From NCBI GenBank assembly GCA_026707225.1, contig JAPOXG010000128.1, positions 1 through 38,635 on the forward strand: DNA of 38,635 nucleotides. The letters are read 5' to 3'. A program made the translations under genes and the position numbers. The DNA comes from Chloroflexota bacterium (GTDB lineage Bacteria > Chloroflexota > Anaerolineae > Aggregatilineales > Phototrophicaceae). The number at the start of each line of letters is the position of its first letter. Position 1 is the first letter of the stretch. This document shows, piece after piece, positions 1 through 8,150 of this stretch. The notes under the pieces were generated by a model that did no database searches, was not told the DNA's origin, and worked only from the letters and a program-made list of their open reading frames with translations.

Positions 1-206
1 ATGTCGCCCGCCTCGGCGAACGCTGTAGAAGCGACTCTGTGATTCGCCCGCCGAAATACAAAATCATGCTGCGACTTGCCACGTCATTCGTCGCGGCGAA
101 ATCTGTAGGGGCGACATACCATGTCGCCCGCCTCGGCGAACGCTGTAGAAGCGACTTTATGAGTCGCCCGCCGAAATACAAAATCATGCTGCGACACGCC
201 GCGTCA
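1..206. repeat. 120-bp tandem direct repeat (1.7 copies)
   Basis: Bases 1-120 and 121-206 are near-identical with an exact period of 120 bp. The second copy fades out after about position 206. Each unit holds two short palindromes of the TCGCCCGC type; the junction at 104-131 is a standard copy of the TGTAGGGGCG palindrome found throughout the window. The array may continue to the left of the window. No gene is supported here: the frame open across 39-386 is built from repeat sequence and has no recognisable protein character. Confidence 0.85.
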
Positions 207-292
207 CCGACCGCAGCCGCGTGGGCGAGCAACTGGTTGAACCAAGTGATCGCAGTGTATAGCTGCTCTTCCCTAGCTCGCTGGGAATTCCG

Positions 293-311
293 CCCCCCGT
301 TGAGCGGGGGG
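293..311. repeat. C6G/CG6 hairpin in the leader of the permease gene
   Basis: A perfect 7-bp inverted repeat (CCCCCCG, 5-nt loop TTGAG, CGGGGGG) lies 72 bp before the first permease gene. It is followed by more G-rich sequence. It differs from the TGTAGGGGCG palindromes, so it belongs to another repeat type or is a local RNA hairpin. No U-tract follows, so I do not call it a terminator. Confidence 0.5.
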
Positions 312-382
312 ACCGAGGGGGGAACAAGGCCGGGGGATGGGATTAACCGCCCGCCGGAGTACCAAGCCGCCGGAGCCCACCG

Positions 383-1780
383 ATGAGCAAAGTGAAAAGC
401 GCGCCCGTCCCGCGCCGCCCCCTGCATTTCATCGGCATCATCCTTGCGTTGGTCATCATCGGCGCCTATTTCCTGCTGCCCTTCGTCATCCAGCCGGAGC
501 GTGGTCCCTCTACCGTCGCCGTGCTGACCGAGAGCAAGAAAGCCAACGAGCTGGGTTTATTCAAAACCGGCGTCGAGGTCATCCCGCTGGCTTCGCTCGG
601 CATTCTCCTGCTGGGCGTTTGGAATGTGATGGCGCCGGCCGCGAGCCGCGCGATCTCGGTGCTGATGAGCGTCGCCGGCTTGCTCGTCATCGTTTATTAC
701 ATCAACTTCTTCCGCGATTACGCCGCCGATGAAGCGTCCTTCATCAACAGCATGGACATTGCCTTTTGGATCATGTTGGTCGCTGGCTTGCTATGCGTCT
801 TGCAGATCCTGATCCCGCGCCCCGTCCCCGAAGAACGCTACCGCATCACCAAGCTATTTGGCAATCAGGAGAGCGTTATCCTCTTCGGCTTGCTGCTGCT
901 GATCTTTATGGTGGGCATCGCCAACCCGCGCTTCCTGCAAGAGCGCAACATCTCAGATATTCTGCAGGGCAACGCCTATATCGCCGTTGCCGCGCTGGGC
1001 ATGACTATGGTGATCGTCACCGGCAATATCGATATTTCGGTCGGCTCGCTCATCGGCTTGCTGGCGGTGATCAGCGGGCGACTCGTAGTCGCTGGCGTAC
1101 CGTCGCCGCTCGCCTGGCTGATTCCGCTCTTCGTCGGAGCCGGCATTGGCGCCTTCATTGGATTCCTCGTCGCCTATCTGCGCGTCCCCTCAATCGTGGT
1201 CACATTGGGCATGCTGAGCATTATCAAGGGCATCCTCATCATCTGGACCGCCGGCGAGCGCGTCACCGACATGCCGGCCGATTATCACCTGTCACAGATG
1301 CGGCCCCTGGGCATTCCCATGCCCATCATCATCATGGTCGTCTTGACCATTGTCGTTGTGCTGTGGATGCGCTACAGCGCGACCGGACGCGCCTTTTATG
1401 CCCTGGGCGGCAATGCGGAAGCGGCGCGGCTCTCTGGCTTGTCGCAGCGGCGCCTGCTGATGACGGTCTTCACGCTCAATGGCGTCTTCGTTGGCGTCGC
1501 CAGCGTGATGTATTCAACGCAGTTTCAGATCATTCAGGTGACGCCGCCACCAGCGCTGGAGTTATCCATTATCACGGCGTCGGTTGTCGGCGGCGTCAGC
1601 ATCTTGGGCGGCACGGGCACCGCCATCGGCTCGACGCTGGCGACACTGCTGCTCAACTTCATCCGCTCGGCGATGATCTTCATCAATGTCTCGCCCTTCT
1701 GGTTGAAGACGGTCCAGGGTCTGCTCATCCTGGTGACGGTGCTGGCCGATCTGATTCGCCGCCGGCGACAGCGGCTATAG
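383..1780 (+). CDS. sugar ABC transporter permease, RbsC/XylH type, with N-terminal membrane extension
   Basis: This is an inner-membrane permease of the branched-chain amino acid/ribose type (BPD_transp_2). The C-terminal 300 residues carry the family core, including GNIDISVGS at about 214-222 and a run of hydrophobic helices. The protein is 465 aa, whereas RbsC-type permeases are usually near 320-340 aa. The extra 160 N-terminal residues contain four further hydrophobic segments, at about 14-36, 62-83, 90-108 and 126-145. It is followed after 13 bp by a second permease, and then by a binding protein, so the pair should form a heterodimeric channel. The ATPase is absent and probably encoded upstream of the window. 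The substrate is likely a pentose, deoxyhexose or AI-2-like sugar; the exact one cannot be read from the sequence. Confidence 0.9.
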   Translation: MSKVKSAPVPRRPLHFIGIILALVIIGAYFLLPFVIQPERGPSTVAVLTESKKANELGLFKTGVEVIPLASLGILLLGVWNVMAPAASRAISVLMSVAGLLVIVYYINFFRDYAADEASFINSMDIAFWIMLVAGLLCVLQILIPRPVPEERYRITKLFGNQESVILFGLLLLIFMVGIANPRFLQERNISDILQGNAYIAVAALGMTMVIVTGNIDISVGSLIGLLAVISGRLVVAGVPSPLAWLIPLFVGAGIGAFIGFLVAYLRVPSIVVTLGMLSIIKGILIIWTAGERVTDMPADYHLSQMRPLGIPMPIIIMVVLTIVVVLWMRYSATGRAFYALGGNAEAARLSGLSQRRLLMTVFTLNGVFVGVASVMYSTQFQIIQVTPPPALELSIITASVVGGVSILGGTGTAIGSTLATLLLNFIRSAMIFINVSPFWLKTVQGLLILVTVLADLIRRRRQRL

Positions 1781-1793
1781 GAGGTTGCTGGTT

Positions 1794-2786
1794 TTGCAAG
1801 CAGAAAAGACCAAACCCCGCAATCCAACTGTCAGCGAAAAGCTGCGCCACCTGCTCATCAGTCAGGAAGGCGTGCTCTTCCTAATCATGCTGGCCTCGGT
1901 GCTCTTCCTGGCGACGCGCACGGACAAATTCCTCACCGTCGAAAACCTCTTGCAGCAAGGGCGCTTCATGGCCGAGGTAGGCCTGATCGCCATCCCGATG
2001 ACCTATATCATCATCACCGGCGGCATTGATCTCTCGGTCGGTTCGATCCTGGGCTTGACCGCCATCGTGCTCGGCTGGACCTGGCAAGAGCTTGGCTTCC
2101 CGCTGGAGCTGGCGATCATCACCGGCATCATCAGCGGCACCGTCGCCGGCTTCGTAAACGGGCTCTTCATCGTGCGCGTTGGCGTGCCGCCGCTGATCAT
2201 GACCCTGGCGACGCTGGCGCTCTACCGGGGCTTGGCCGAGGGCATCAGCCAGGCGCGCTCGGCGCGGGGCTATCCCGAGTGGTTCTTCCAACTGGGGCAA
2301 GGCGAGCTGCTCGGCATCCCAACCCAGCTTTGGCTCTTGATAATCGCGGTGGTCATCTTCGCCATTGTGCTGGCGCGGACGCGGCTGGGGCGCGCCCTCT
2401 ACGCCATCGGCAACAACGAAACCGGCGCCCGTTTCAGCGGACTGACTGTCAACCGCCATCTGCTATTCATCTATACCTTCTCCGGTTTCATGTCAGCCGT
2501 TGCCGGCTATATCTTTGTCTCGCGCGTGAGCACGACCCGCTCAGATATGGGCACCGGCATCGAGCTGGATGTCATCGCCGCCGTCGTGCTGGGCGGGACG
2601 AGCATCTTCGGCGGCACCGGCTCCATCCCGGGCGCCATCATCGGCGTCGTGCTGATTCAACTCTTGAAGAACGGTCTGGTTTTGACCGGGGTCACCAGCG
2701 ATGCGACAATCGTGGTCATCGGCAGCGTACTCATATTTGCTATACTGGTGAACAACTTCATCCAGCGCAAAAGGGATGAAAGTTGA
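1794..2786 (+). CDS. sugar ABC transporter permease, RbsC type (second subunit)
   Basis: This is the second BPD_transp_2 permease, about 330 aa, with the family motif GGIDLSVGS near the N-terminal third and about ten hydrophobic segments. It is of normal length, unlike its upstream partner. The start is chosen at TTG 1794 because AGGAGG at 1779-1784, overlapping the stop of the previous gene, is 9 nt upstream. An in-frame TTG at 1785 touches the Shine-Dalgarno and is unlikely. It is co-transcribed with the preceding permease. Paired different permeases are typical of the rhamnose and AI-2 importers and less so of the ribose importer, which fits the class II aldolase downstream. Confidence 0.9.
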   Translation: MQAEKTKPRNPTVSEKLRHLLISQEGVLFLIMLASVLFLATRTDKFLTVENLLQQGRFMAEVGLIAIPMTYIIITGGIDLSVGSILGLTAIVLGWTWQELGFPLELAIITGIISGTVAGFVNGLFIVRVGVPPLIMTLATLALYRGLAEGISQARSARGYPEWFFQLGQGELLGIPTQLWLLIIAVVIFAIVLARTRLGRALYAIGNNETGARFSGLTVNRHLLFIYTFSGFMSAVAGYIFVSRVSTTRSDMGTGIELDVIAAVVLGGTSIFGGTGSIPGAIIGVVLIQLLKNGLVLTGVTSDATIVVIGSVLIFAILVNNFIQRKRDES

Positions 2787-2797
2787 GTTCCTATAAT

Positions 2798-2823
2798 GGG
2801 CGATCCACCGGATCGCCCCTACA
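2798..2823. repeat. palindromic intergenic element (inverted orientation)
   Basis: A perfect stem GGGCGATCC / GGATCGCCC with loop ACC is followed by CTACA, the reverse of the usual TGTAG end. It sits just after the second permease gene and could act as a transcript 3' hairpin. Confidence 0.75.
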
Positions 2824-2874
2824 GGCATCGCTTGTAGAGGGCTTGATCATTGAGTTGAAGCGGAAGGAGAGCCA

Positions 2875-2904
2875 TTGACACAATTGTCCAGCAGGTAATG
2901 CAAT
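2875..2904 (+). promoter_or_regulatory. candidate promoter for the sugar-binding protein gene
   Basis: A perfect TTGACA (2875-2880) is followed after 18 nt by TGCAAT (2899-2904), a 4/6 match to the -10 box. An 8-bp palindrome ACAATTGT overlaps the -35 side. The site is about 36 bp before the start of the binding-protein gene, so this gene may have its own promoter for higher expression than the permeases. Confidence 0.45.
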
Positions 2905-2939
2905 CTCGTTTATCCACTTAGCTGTATGGAGTCAAAATC

Positions 2940-4079
2940 ATGAAGAAGACACTCGCAATCACGCTTATTCTGGCGCTCTTCCCGGCGCTGGTCAGCATGC
3001 CGCTCAGCGCGCAGGATCGCTGGGACGGTTCCGATGAGCTCGATGTCAATCCGCTTGAATGCATGGGCGCCGAGATGATGGATGACGGCGACATGGAAGA
3101 AGACATGGACATGCCGGAATACGACGGTGGCATGGTGGCCATGGGCGATAGCATGGCGGGCATGGACATCGTTGTCGTTGACGTGCCCAAGCTGATCGGC
3201 ATCGGCTACTTCGGCGCCACCACCCTGGGGCAGCAACTAGCCGCGGAAGAGTTGGGCAACGTCTCCGTCTCCACCGACGGACCCACCGACGCCAATATCG
3301 ACGACCAGATTCAGGTCATCGACAGCTACATCACCCAAGGCGTCGACGGCATCCTTTTCGCCGCCAACGATCCGGTCGCCATCGCGCCGGTATTGCGCAA
3401 GGCCCTGGAAGCCGGCATCTATGTAGTTGGCTACGATGCCAATTCCGAACCGGATGCCCGCCAGTGGTTCGTCAACCAAGCCGAATTCAACGGCATTGGC
3501 AAGGCTCTGATCGACAGCCTGGTCGGCCAGAAGGGCGAGGACGCCTCCTTTGGCATCGTCACCTCGACCTTCACGACGCCGAATCAAGCGCGCTGGGTCT
3601 CCGAAATGTGGGCTTACGCCACCGAGTGCTTCCCCGATTTGGACTGGCTGGAAACCCTGGAAGCGCAAGAGGACGCTGGCTTAAGCTTCCAGCAGGCGCA
3701 GACCCTGATCAACAAATACGGCGAAGACCTGGATGGCATCATCGGGCTGACTTCGGTGGCCACACCGGCCAGCGCCGACGCCGTCAACCAGGCCGATGTC
3801 TGTGAAGATGTCGCCGTAGTTGGCTTGGCGCTGCCCAACGCCATGAAACCCTATGTCAGCACCGGTTGCGTCCGCGATGTCATCCTCTGGAACCCGGTTG
3901 ATCTCGGTTACGCCGCGCTCTACGTCTTGCGCGCCGTTGTCGATGGCGAATTCAACCCTGGCGATAGCTCGGTCATGGCCGGCAAGCTGGGCGAATTGAT
4001 GGTCGTCAATGGCAGCGAAGTCTTGCTTGGCCCGCCCTTCGTCTACAACATGGACAACATCGACGACTTCGACTTCTAG
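2940..4079 (+). CDS. sugar ABC transporter substrate-binding protein (RhaS/LsrB-like) with Met/Asp-rich segment
   Basis: This is a 379-aa exported binding protein of the Peripla_BP_4 type, which delivers sugar to the two permeases upstream. Residues 1-24 form a signal peptide with SAQ before the likely cleavage site. The family core starts near residue 84 (LIGIGYFGATTLGQQ), continues through a stretch ending VDGILFAANDP and includes VGYDANSE. It resembles rhamnose- and autoinducer-2-binding proteins most. Between the signal peptide and the core, residues 42-75 hold ten Met and about eleven acidic residues, which is unusual and may bind metal or be a flexible tether. No lipobox Cys is visible. 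ATG 2940 has TGGAG 8 nt upstream. Confidence 0.88.
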   Translation: MKKTLAITLILALFPALVSMPLSAQDRWDGSDELDVNPLECMGAEMMDDGDMEEDMDMPEYDGGMVAMGDSMAGMDIVVVDVPKLIGIGYFGATTLGQQLAAEELGNVSVSTDGPTDANIDDQIQVIDSYITQGVDGILFAANDPVAIAPVLRKALEAGIYVVGYDANSEPDARQWFVNQAEFNGIGKALIDSLVGQKGEDASFGIVTSTFTTPNQARWVSEMWAYATECFPDLDWLETLEAQEDAGLSFQQAQTLINKYGEDLDGIIGLTSVATPASADAVNQADVCEDVAVVGLALPNAMKPYVSTGCVRDVILWNPVDLGYAALYVLRAVVDGEFNPGDSSVMAGKLGELMVVNGSEVLLGPPFVYNMDNIDDFDF

Positions 4080-4103
4080 TCCATCTCTGGAAAAAAGGGA
4101 CAT

Positions 4104-4197
4104 TGTAGGGGCGACCGGCGGTCGGTGTCTACGCGACCTATCAGGTCGCCCTCTAGCGCAATCGTCAAATGCGGGTCAGCCATTGGCTGGCCCCTAC
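4104..4197. repeat. two palindromic intergenic elements
   Basis: The first copy (4104-4153) is a long form: TGTAGGGGCGACC, an internal GGTGTCTACGCG block, then a second palindrome GCGACCTATCAGGTCGC. The second (4173-4197) is a short inverted form around GGTCAGCCATTGGCTGGCC, ending CCCTACA. Together they fill most of the 150 bp between the binding-protein and aldolase genes. Confidence 0.75.
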
Positions 4198-4229
4198 ATG
4201 TTCGCTAGAGCGAGCGAACCAAGATTCTA

Positions 4230-5009
4230 ATGACCTACAATCTCTCCGACCTCATCACCATGACCCGCGCCCTCGGCGAGCCAGCGCTCGACTATGTCAT
4301 CATCGGCGAGGGCAACACCTCCATGCGCATGGATGACGCGAGCTTCTATGTCAAAGCCAGCGGGCATCAAATGCATCACATCAGCGAGAGCGGCTTTGTC
4401 GCCGTCCGCCTCGCGCCCATGCTGGCCATGCTGGACGACCCACCGCGGACGCTGACCGAGCAAAAGCGAATCACCGCATCAGCAACCCTCGCCCAGGATG
4501 CTTCGGGAGCAGGGTTAAGCCCGTCCATTGAAGTCAGCTTCCACGCCATGCTGTTGAACGATTGCGGCGTCAAATTCATCGGGCACACGCACCCCACCGC
4601 CGTCAATCAGATCATGTGCAGCCAATACGCCGCCGACTTCGCTTTGAAGCGCCGCTTCCCCGATGAAGTCGTGCTCTGCGGGCCGCGATCTGCGCTCGTG
4701 CCATACGCCGACCCGGGCTTGCCACTGGCAATCGTGATGCGGGAACGGGTTCTTGCCTACATGGATGAAGAAGGCGAAGCGCCCAAACTGATCCTGCTGG
4801 AGAACCATGGCATGATCGCCTTGGGCGACAGCCCGACGGAGGTCCTGAATATCACGGCGATGGCGGTGAAAGCGGCGCGGATTTTTCTCGGCGCGCTGCT
4901 GACCGGCAAAACGATCTACTTGCCCGAAGCTGAAGTCTGGCGCCTCTACCGCCGCCCCGACGAAATTTACCGCCGCAATCTGTTTGTCGCAGACGATGCC
5001 AGCAGCTAG
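4230..5009 (+). CDS. class II aldolase/adducin family protein
   Basis: This is a 259-aa cytoplasmic zinc-dependent enzyme of the class II aldolase fold (fuculose-, rhamnulose- and ribulose-phosphate aldolase/epimerase family). Substrate-loop motif GEGNTS is at 27-32. Metal ligands are seen as H119 and H121 in GHTHPTA and H193 in ENHGMIALG. The usual catalytic Glu cannot be assigned with certainty. The gene sits 150 bp after the sugar-binding protein and 42 bp before the ASRT-like gene, so it probably cleaves a phosphorylated sugar brought in by this transporter. Relatives annotated only as class II aldolase/adducin are common, and the exact substrate is unknown. Confidence 0.87.
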   Translation: MTYNLSDLITMTRALGEPALDYVIIGEGNTSMRMDDASFYVKASGHQMHHISESGFVAVRLAPMLAMLDDPPRTLTEQKRITASATLAQDASGAGLSPSIEVSFHAMLLNDCGVKFIGHTHPTAVNQIMCSQYAADFALKRRFPDEVVLCGPRSALVPYADPGLPLAIVMRERVLAYMDEEGEAPKLILLENHGMIALGDSPTEVLNITAMAVKAARIFLGALLTGKTIYLPEAEVWRLYRRPDEIYRRNLFVADDASS

Positions 5010-5051
5010 AATACGCCTCGATATCAAATCCAGACAGCGGGAGCAATCCTT

Positions 5052-5432
5052 ATGCCCACTAACGGCGCTTTGACCTGGCTGATCCCCGACGCCTACCTGG
5101 CGGCGCCAGCCGACGATGACCCCATCAATAAGAACCACGAATCGATCTGCATCCTCAATGTCAGTCCCGATGACGCCAACGTCATCTTTGATTTCTACTT
5201 TGAAGATCGTGAAGCGGTCGAGGGCATCGCGATTACGGTGGGGGCCAAGCGCTGCCCGCACGTCCGCCTGGACAAGCCGGAACAACTCGGCGGCTATCAA
5301 ATACCCTTCGACGTGCCCTACGGCGTCCGCGTGCGCAGCGATGTGCCGATATCGGTGCAGTATTCGCGCATGTACGCCAGCGGCGGGAAGATTGAGAGTT
5401 TGATTACGACGATCGCCTATCCGGTGGAGTAG
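5052..5432 (+). CDS. sensory rhodopsin transducer (ASRT) superfamily protein
   Basis: This 126-aa soluble protein matches, from memory, the Anabaena sensory rhodopsin transducer family along its whole length. The signature blocks are HESICILN at 29-36, DFYFEDREAV near 47-56, HVRLD at 70-74, SDVPISVQYSR at 96-106 and a C-terminal TTIAYPVE. ASRT is a small beta-rich tetramer that binds the cytoplasmic face of Anabaena sensory rhodopsin. The wider superfamily has been proposed to bind small molecules such as carbohydrates. No rhodopsin gene is in the window, and the position directly after a class II aldolase favours a role in sugar binding or sugar-enzyme function. ATG 5052 is chosen; only a weak Shine-Dalgarno is seen. 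Confidence 0.85.
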   Translation: MPTNGALTWLIPDAYLAAPADDDPINKNHESICILNVSPDDANVIFDFYFEDREAVEGIAITVGAKRCPHVRLDKPEQLGGYQIPFDVPYGVRVRSDVPISVQYSRMYASGGKIESLITTIAYPVE

Positions 5433-5463
5433 TCGCCGCTGCTATCCGACGCGTTAGGCAAGT

Positions 5464-5880
5464 CTACTGCCCGCTGACAAAAGCCAGTTCAATTGGGCAG
5501 GCGAGCCCGTGACCGCCGCCTTCGATGATCGTCTCCGTCCCGCTGAAGCCGCCGTCGTCTGATGCGAGCGCATAGCGGATCTCATAGGGGATGTCGCGCC
5601 CGTCAACGGGCATTGGCGCAGTGAAAATGGCGCTGCCCACGTATGCGCCCGCCTCATTCCGCAGCAGCTCAAACTCGTCGAAGACGATCGCCTCTTCGTC
5701 CAGTTGCGTGATTAGCAGCGATTCAGCTTCCTGCTCGCTGCAGTCGCCGCTGAATCGCAGCGACCACAAGCCCGCTTTTGGCGCTTCCGACGACGACACT
5801 GGCGCCGGCGCCATCGTGCCGCAGGCGGTAAGCGCCAGCGCCAGGGCAATGTTCAGCGAAACAAAAGGTAACGAGCGCAT
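5464..5880 (-). CDS. small hypothetical lipoprotein
   Basis: This 138-aa protein begins with a lipoprotein signal peptide whose lipobox ALTAC ends at Cys20. After cleavage, the lipidated mature protein would be anchored to the membrane. It has a short Pro/Ser/Ala linker and then a compact, acidic, beta-rich domain of about 100 residues with two Cys (near 47 and 129) that could form a disulfide. I do not recognise the domain. It converges with the plus-strand ASRT gene (31 bp between them) and is not obviously tied to either neighbouring operon. Confidence 0.7.
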   Translation of the reverse strand: MRSLPFVSLNIALALALTACGTMAPAPVSSSEAPKAGLWSLRFSGDCSEQEAESLLITQLDEEAIVFDEFELLRNEAGAYVGSAIFTAPMPVDGRDIPYEIRYALASDDGGFSGTETIIEGGGHGLACPIELAFVSGQ

Positions 5881-5922
5881 GGCGGTTGCACATTAACGTA
5901 AATCACAAAATCGACATTTCAA

Positions 5923-6018
5923 TTGTAGGCGAGCGAACCGCAGTGTCTACGCGCAGCGGTGGCTCGTCCGTAGATTTCAAAAGCATGTAGGATGGACGAC
6001 TCACCGAGTCGCCCCTAC
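5923..6018. repeat. two palindromic intergenic elements, one long form
   Basis: The long copy (5923-5973) carries the internal block GCAGTGTCTACGC at 5940-5952. The second (5994-6018) is a short inverted copy, GACGACTC-ACC-GAGTCGCC, ending CCCTAC. The pair is divergent in orientation and lies just beyond the 3' end of the oxidoreductase gene at 6038, where it may help end that transcript. Confidence 0.75.
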
Positions 6019-6037
6019 GCGATTGCGCTGAGAGAGC

Positions 6038-7093
6038 TTAAAGCAACACCTCGCGGCCGGTCTTCTGGCTCTCGTAGATGGCATTCAGGATCGTCATCAC
6101 CTGCAGCGACTGCTCGGCCGGCACCGGCGACGGCGCGCCATCGACGATCGCCTGCGCGAATTCAACGCACTCCTGCGCGTGCGGCTCAGAGATATTCTGC
6201 GTCAGTTTCAGTTCGCGATTGTAGAGCTGCATGCTCTCGTAATTGGTGTCGTAAATCTCGCACTTGGGCCAATGCGAGCCGCCCGCGGTGCCATAAAGCC
6301 ACATCTGCATATCTTCGCCTTCAATATCGTGATGCAGCAGCCAGGAAATCTCGAAGACCAGCGTCGCGCCGGTTTCGAAGCGGACGAATGCCATCGCCAT
6401 CTCTTCGACATCCATGCCCTCGGGGATGCGCCCGTGCCGGGGCCAGCGACCAAATGCCATCGGGTTGCTGGCGATCTCGCGGCGGGCGACGCCGGTGACC
6501 GAGACCGGCTCCGGATTGCCCATCATCCAAAGCGTCAAATCAAGGATGTGTACGCCGATATCGATGCAGGCGCCGCCGCCGGCATGCTGCCGCGACAAGA
6601 AAGCGAGACTCGTGGGGATTCCAGAGCGGCGCAGCATCCAACTGCGGGCATGATAGATGTCACCGAGCGCGCCGCCTTCGATCTCCGCCTTCAACGCCTT
6701 GGATGTGCCGGCGAAGCGGAAGTGCTGCGCGGTCATCAGCAGCTTGCCCGACTTGTCGCGCGCTTCAATCATACGCTGCACATCCGCGGGGGTCGGCGCC
6801 AGCGGCTTCTCGCAGATGACGTGCTTGCCCGCCTCCAGCGCGGCGATGGACAAGGGGGCGTGATACATATTGGGCGTGCAGACATCGATGATATCGATCT
6901 CCGGGTCATTGATGACGGCGGCACTATCGGTCTCCAGCTTGCCCACATTCCATTGCGCGCCCCAGCGCTCCAAAGCCTCCGGCGCCAAATCGGCGCCCGC
7001 TATGACTTCAGCATGGGGAGAGGCTTGCCAACCCGGCATATGCGTACGGGCGATCCCGCCGACACCGATGACACCGACTTTCAATGTGCTCAT
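6038..7093 (-). CDS. Gfo/Idh/MocA family NAD(P)-dependent oxidoreductase
   Basis: This 351-aa cytoplasmic dehydrogenase has an N-terminal Rossmann fold with GVIGVGGIA at 7-15, the family EKP motif (E95-K96-P97) and the C-terminal half of the Gfo/Idh/MocA type. K96, D178 and H182 (in DIGVH) match the usual catalytic residues. Such enzymes oxidise or epimerise sugars, inositols and amino-sugar derivatives. It is the last gene of the minus-strand block, 15 bp after a second enzyme of the same family, with AAGGAG 8 nt before the ATG. Two such enzymes in a row suggest sequential oxidation and reduction of one sugar, as in epimerising pathways; the substrate is not known. Confidence 0.9.
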   Translation of the reverse strand: MSTLKVGVIGVGGIARTHMPGWQASPHAEVIAGADLAPEALERWGAQWNVGKLETDSAAVINDPEIDIIDVCTPNMYHAPLSIAALEAGKHVICEKPLAPTPADVQRMIEARDKSGKLLMTAQHFRFAGTSKALKAEIEGGALGDIYHARSWMLRRSGIPTSLAFLSRQHAGGGACIDIGVHILDLTLWMMGNPEPVSVTGVARREIASNPMAFGRWPRHGRIPEGMDVEEMAMAFVRFETGATLVFEISWLLHHDIEGEDMQMWLYGTAGGSHWPKCEIYDTNYESMQLYNRELKLTQNISEPHAQECVEFAQAIVDGAPSPVPAEQSLQVMTILNAIYESQKTGREVLL

Positions 7094-7108
7094 GTTTTCC
7101 GCTCCTTC

Positions 7109-8125
7109 TTAAGATGACTTGGGTTGTACCCAGGAATTGGTAGCCGCAGCTTGGTAAAAGGCATCCATCACGGCGCTGCGGTCGGCCGCTTCTTTCACTG
7201 AAATCAGCGGGGCGTCTCCCCCGCTTATCGCATCAAGGAAGAGATCAAAGGCATGCGGAAGCGCCGCTGGCAAGTCGTTCCACGCGCCGCCGTCCGTCCC
7301 CGGCAAGTTCGCCGATTGTACATAGAGGTCGCCATCGGCAACATGGGCGACGCCCTCGACGCCGCTGACCAAAATCGATTGCGGCTGCAAGACATCAACC
7401 CATCCAGCCGCGATTGTGCCGATCGCGCCATTGGCGAAGCGCAGCATGCCCTCGCCGTATTCATCGCAATCATACTTGCCCAGCAGGCGGTCCACCTGCG
7501 CCGTGACGCTTTCTACATCGCCCATCAGCCACATGAGGATGTCCAGCGAATGCGCGCCCAGATCCCCGAAGCCGCCGCAGCCCGATAACGCCGGGTCAGT
7601 CATCCAGAGCCAATCCAAATACGGTCCGCGTCCGCTATCGAATATGGCGGCGATGGCGCCCTGATGCACATTCGAATGCCGAATCCGCGTGATAGCGCCC
7701 AGTGTCCCCGCTTCAATCCATGCCTTAAGCTGACGATATACCGGCATACTGCGCATGAAATGCCCGGTTTGGAAGGTAACGTCAGCCGCCTCTATGGCGC
7801 GCTGCATGGCGTAAGCATCGCTCGCGCCCATGCCCAGCGGCTTCTCGACGAAGACATCTTTGCCGGCGGCCGCCGTCGCTTCCACCAACTCGCGATGAAG
7901 CGATGTTTCCGAACAGATGATGACGGCGTCTACGGCAGCGTCATTCAAGATATCTCGGTAATCGTCAACCGCCGCGCAGCCTAGCTCATCCGCCGCAATC
8001 TTCGCCCGCGCCGTTTGACTGTCCCAAACCGCCTTCGCTTTGAATTCCTCTCCGCGATCATTGACGCGATTGACAAAGGCGGGTGTGTGGATATGCGCCA
8101 CCCCGAGGAATGCGAGTGTTTTCAT
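7109..8125 (-). CDS. Gfo/Idh/MocA family oxidoreductase with altered dinucleotide motif
   Basis: This 338-aa protein has the EKP motif at 94-96 and the D188/H192 pair expected for the family. Its N-terminal Rossmann loop reads FLGVAHIHTP, so the usual GxGxxG glycines are largely missing. This form is seen in some family members and may change cofactor binding. The start is at ATG 8125, with GGAGAG shortly before it; an upstream in-frame TTG at 8143 has no such support. It lies between nanE and the other oxidoreductase. A 117-bp gap holding two palindromic repeats separates it from nanE. Confidence 0.87.
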   Translation of the reverse strand: MKTLAFLGVAHIHTPAFVNRVNDRGEEFKAKAVWDSQTARAKIAADELGCAAVDDYRDILNDAAVDAVIICSETSLHRELVEATAAAGKDVFVEKPLGMGASDAYAMQRAIEAADVTFQTGHFMRSMPVYRQLKAWIEAGTLGAITRIRHSNVHQGAIAAIFDSGRGPYLDWLWMTDPALSGCGGFGDLGAHSLDILMWLMGDVESVTAQVDRLLGKYDCDEYGEGMLRFANGAIGTIAAGWVDVLQPQSILVSGVEGVAHVADGDLYVQSANLPGTDGGAWNDLPAALPHAFDLFLDAISGGDAPLISVKEAADRSAVMDAFYQAAATNSWVQPKSS

Positions 8126-8150
8126 GTTCTCTCCAATCTCCAAAAATCAC

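Noticed and set aside
1..206. Possible CRISPR array at the left edge
   Set aside because: Period is 120 bp, units are nearly identical across their whole length with no variable spacers, and no cas genes are present.
39..386. Open frame of 115 codons at the left edge
   Set aside because: It is made of repeat sequence (repeated RPPKYKIMLR) and runs into the permease start; no evidence for a gene.
7314..7323. ATTGTACAT half-site identical to the regulator operator half-site
   Set aside because: It is a single half-site inside an oxidoreductase coding region without a second arm; likely chance.
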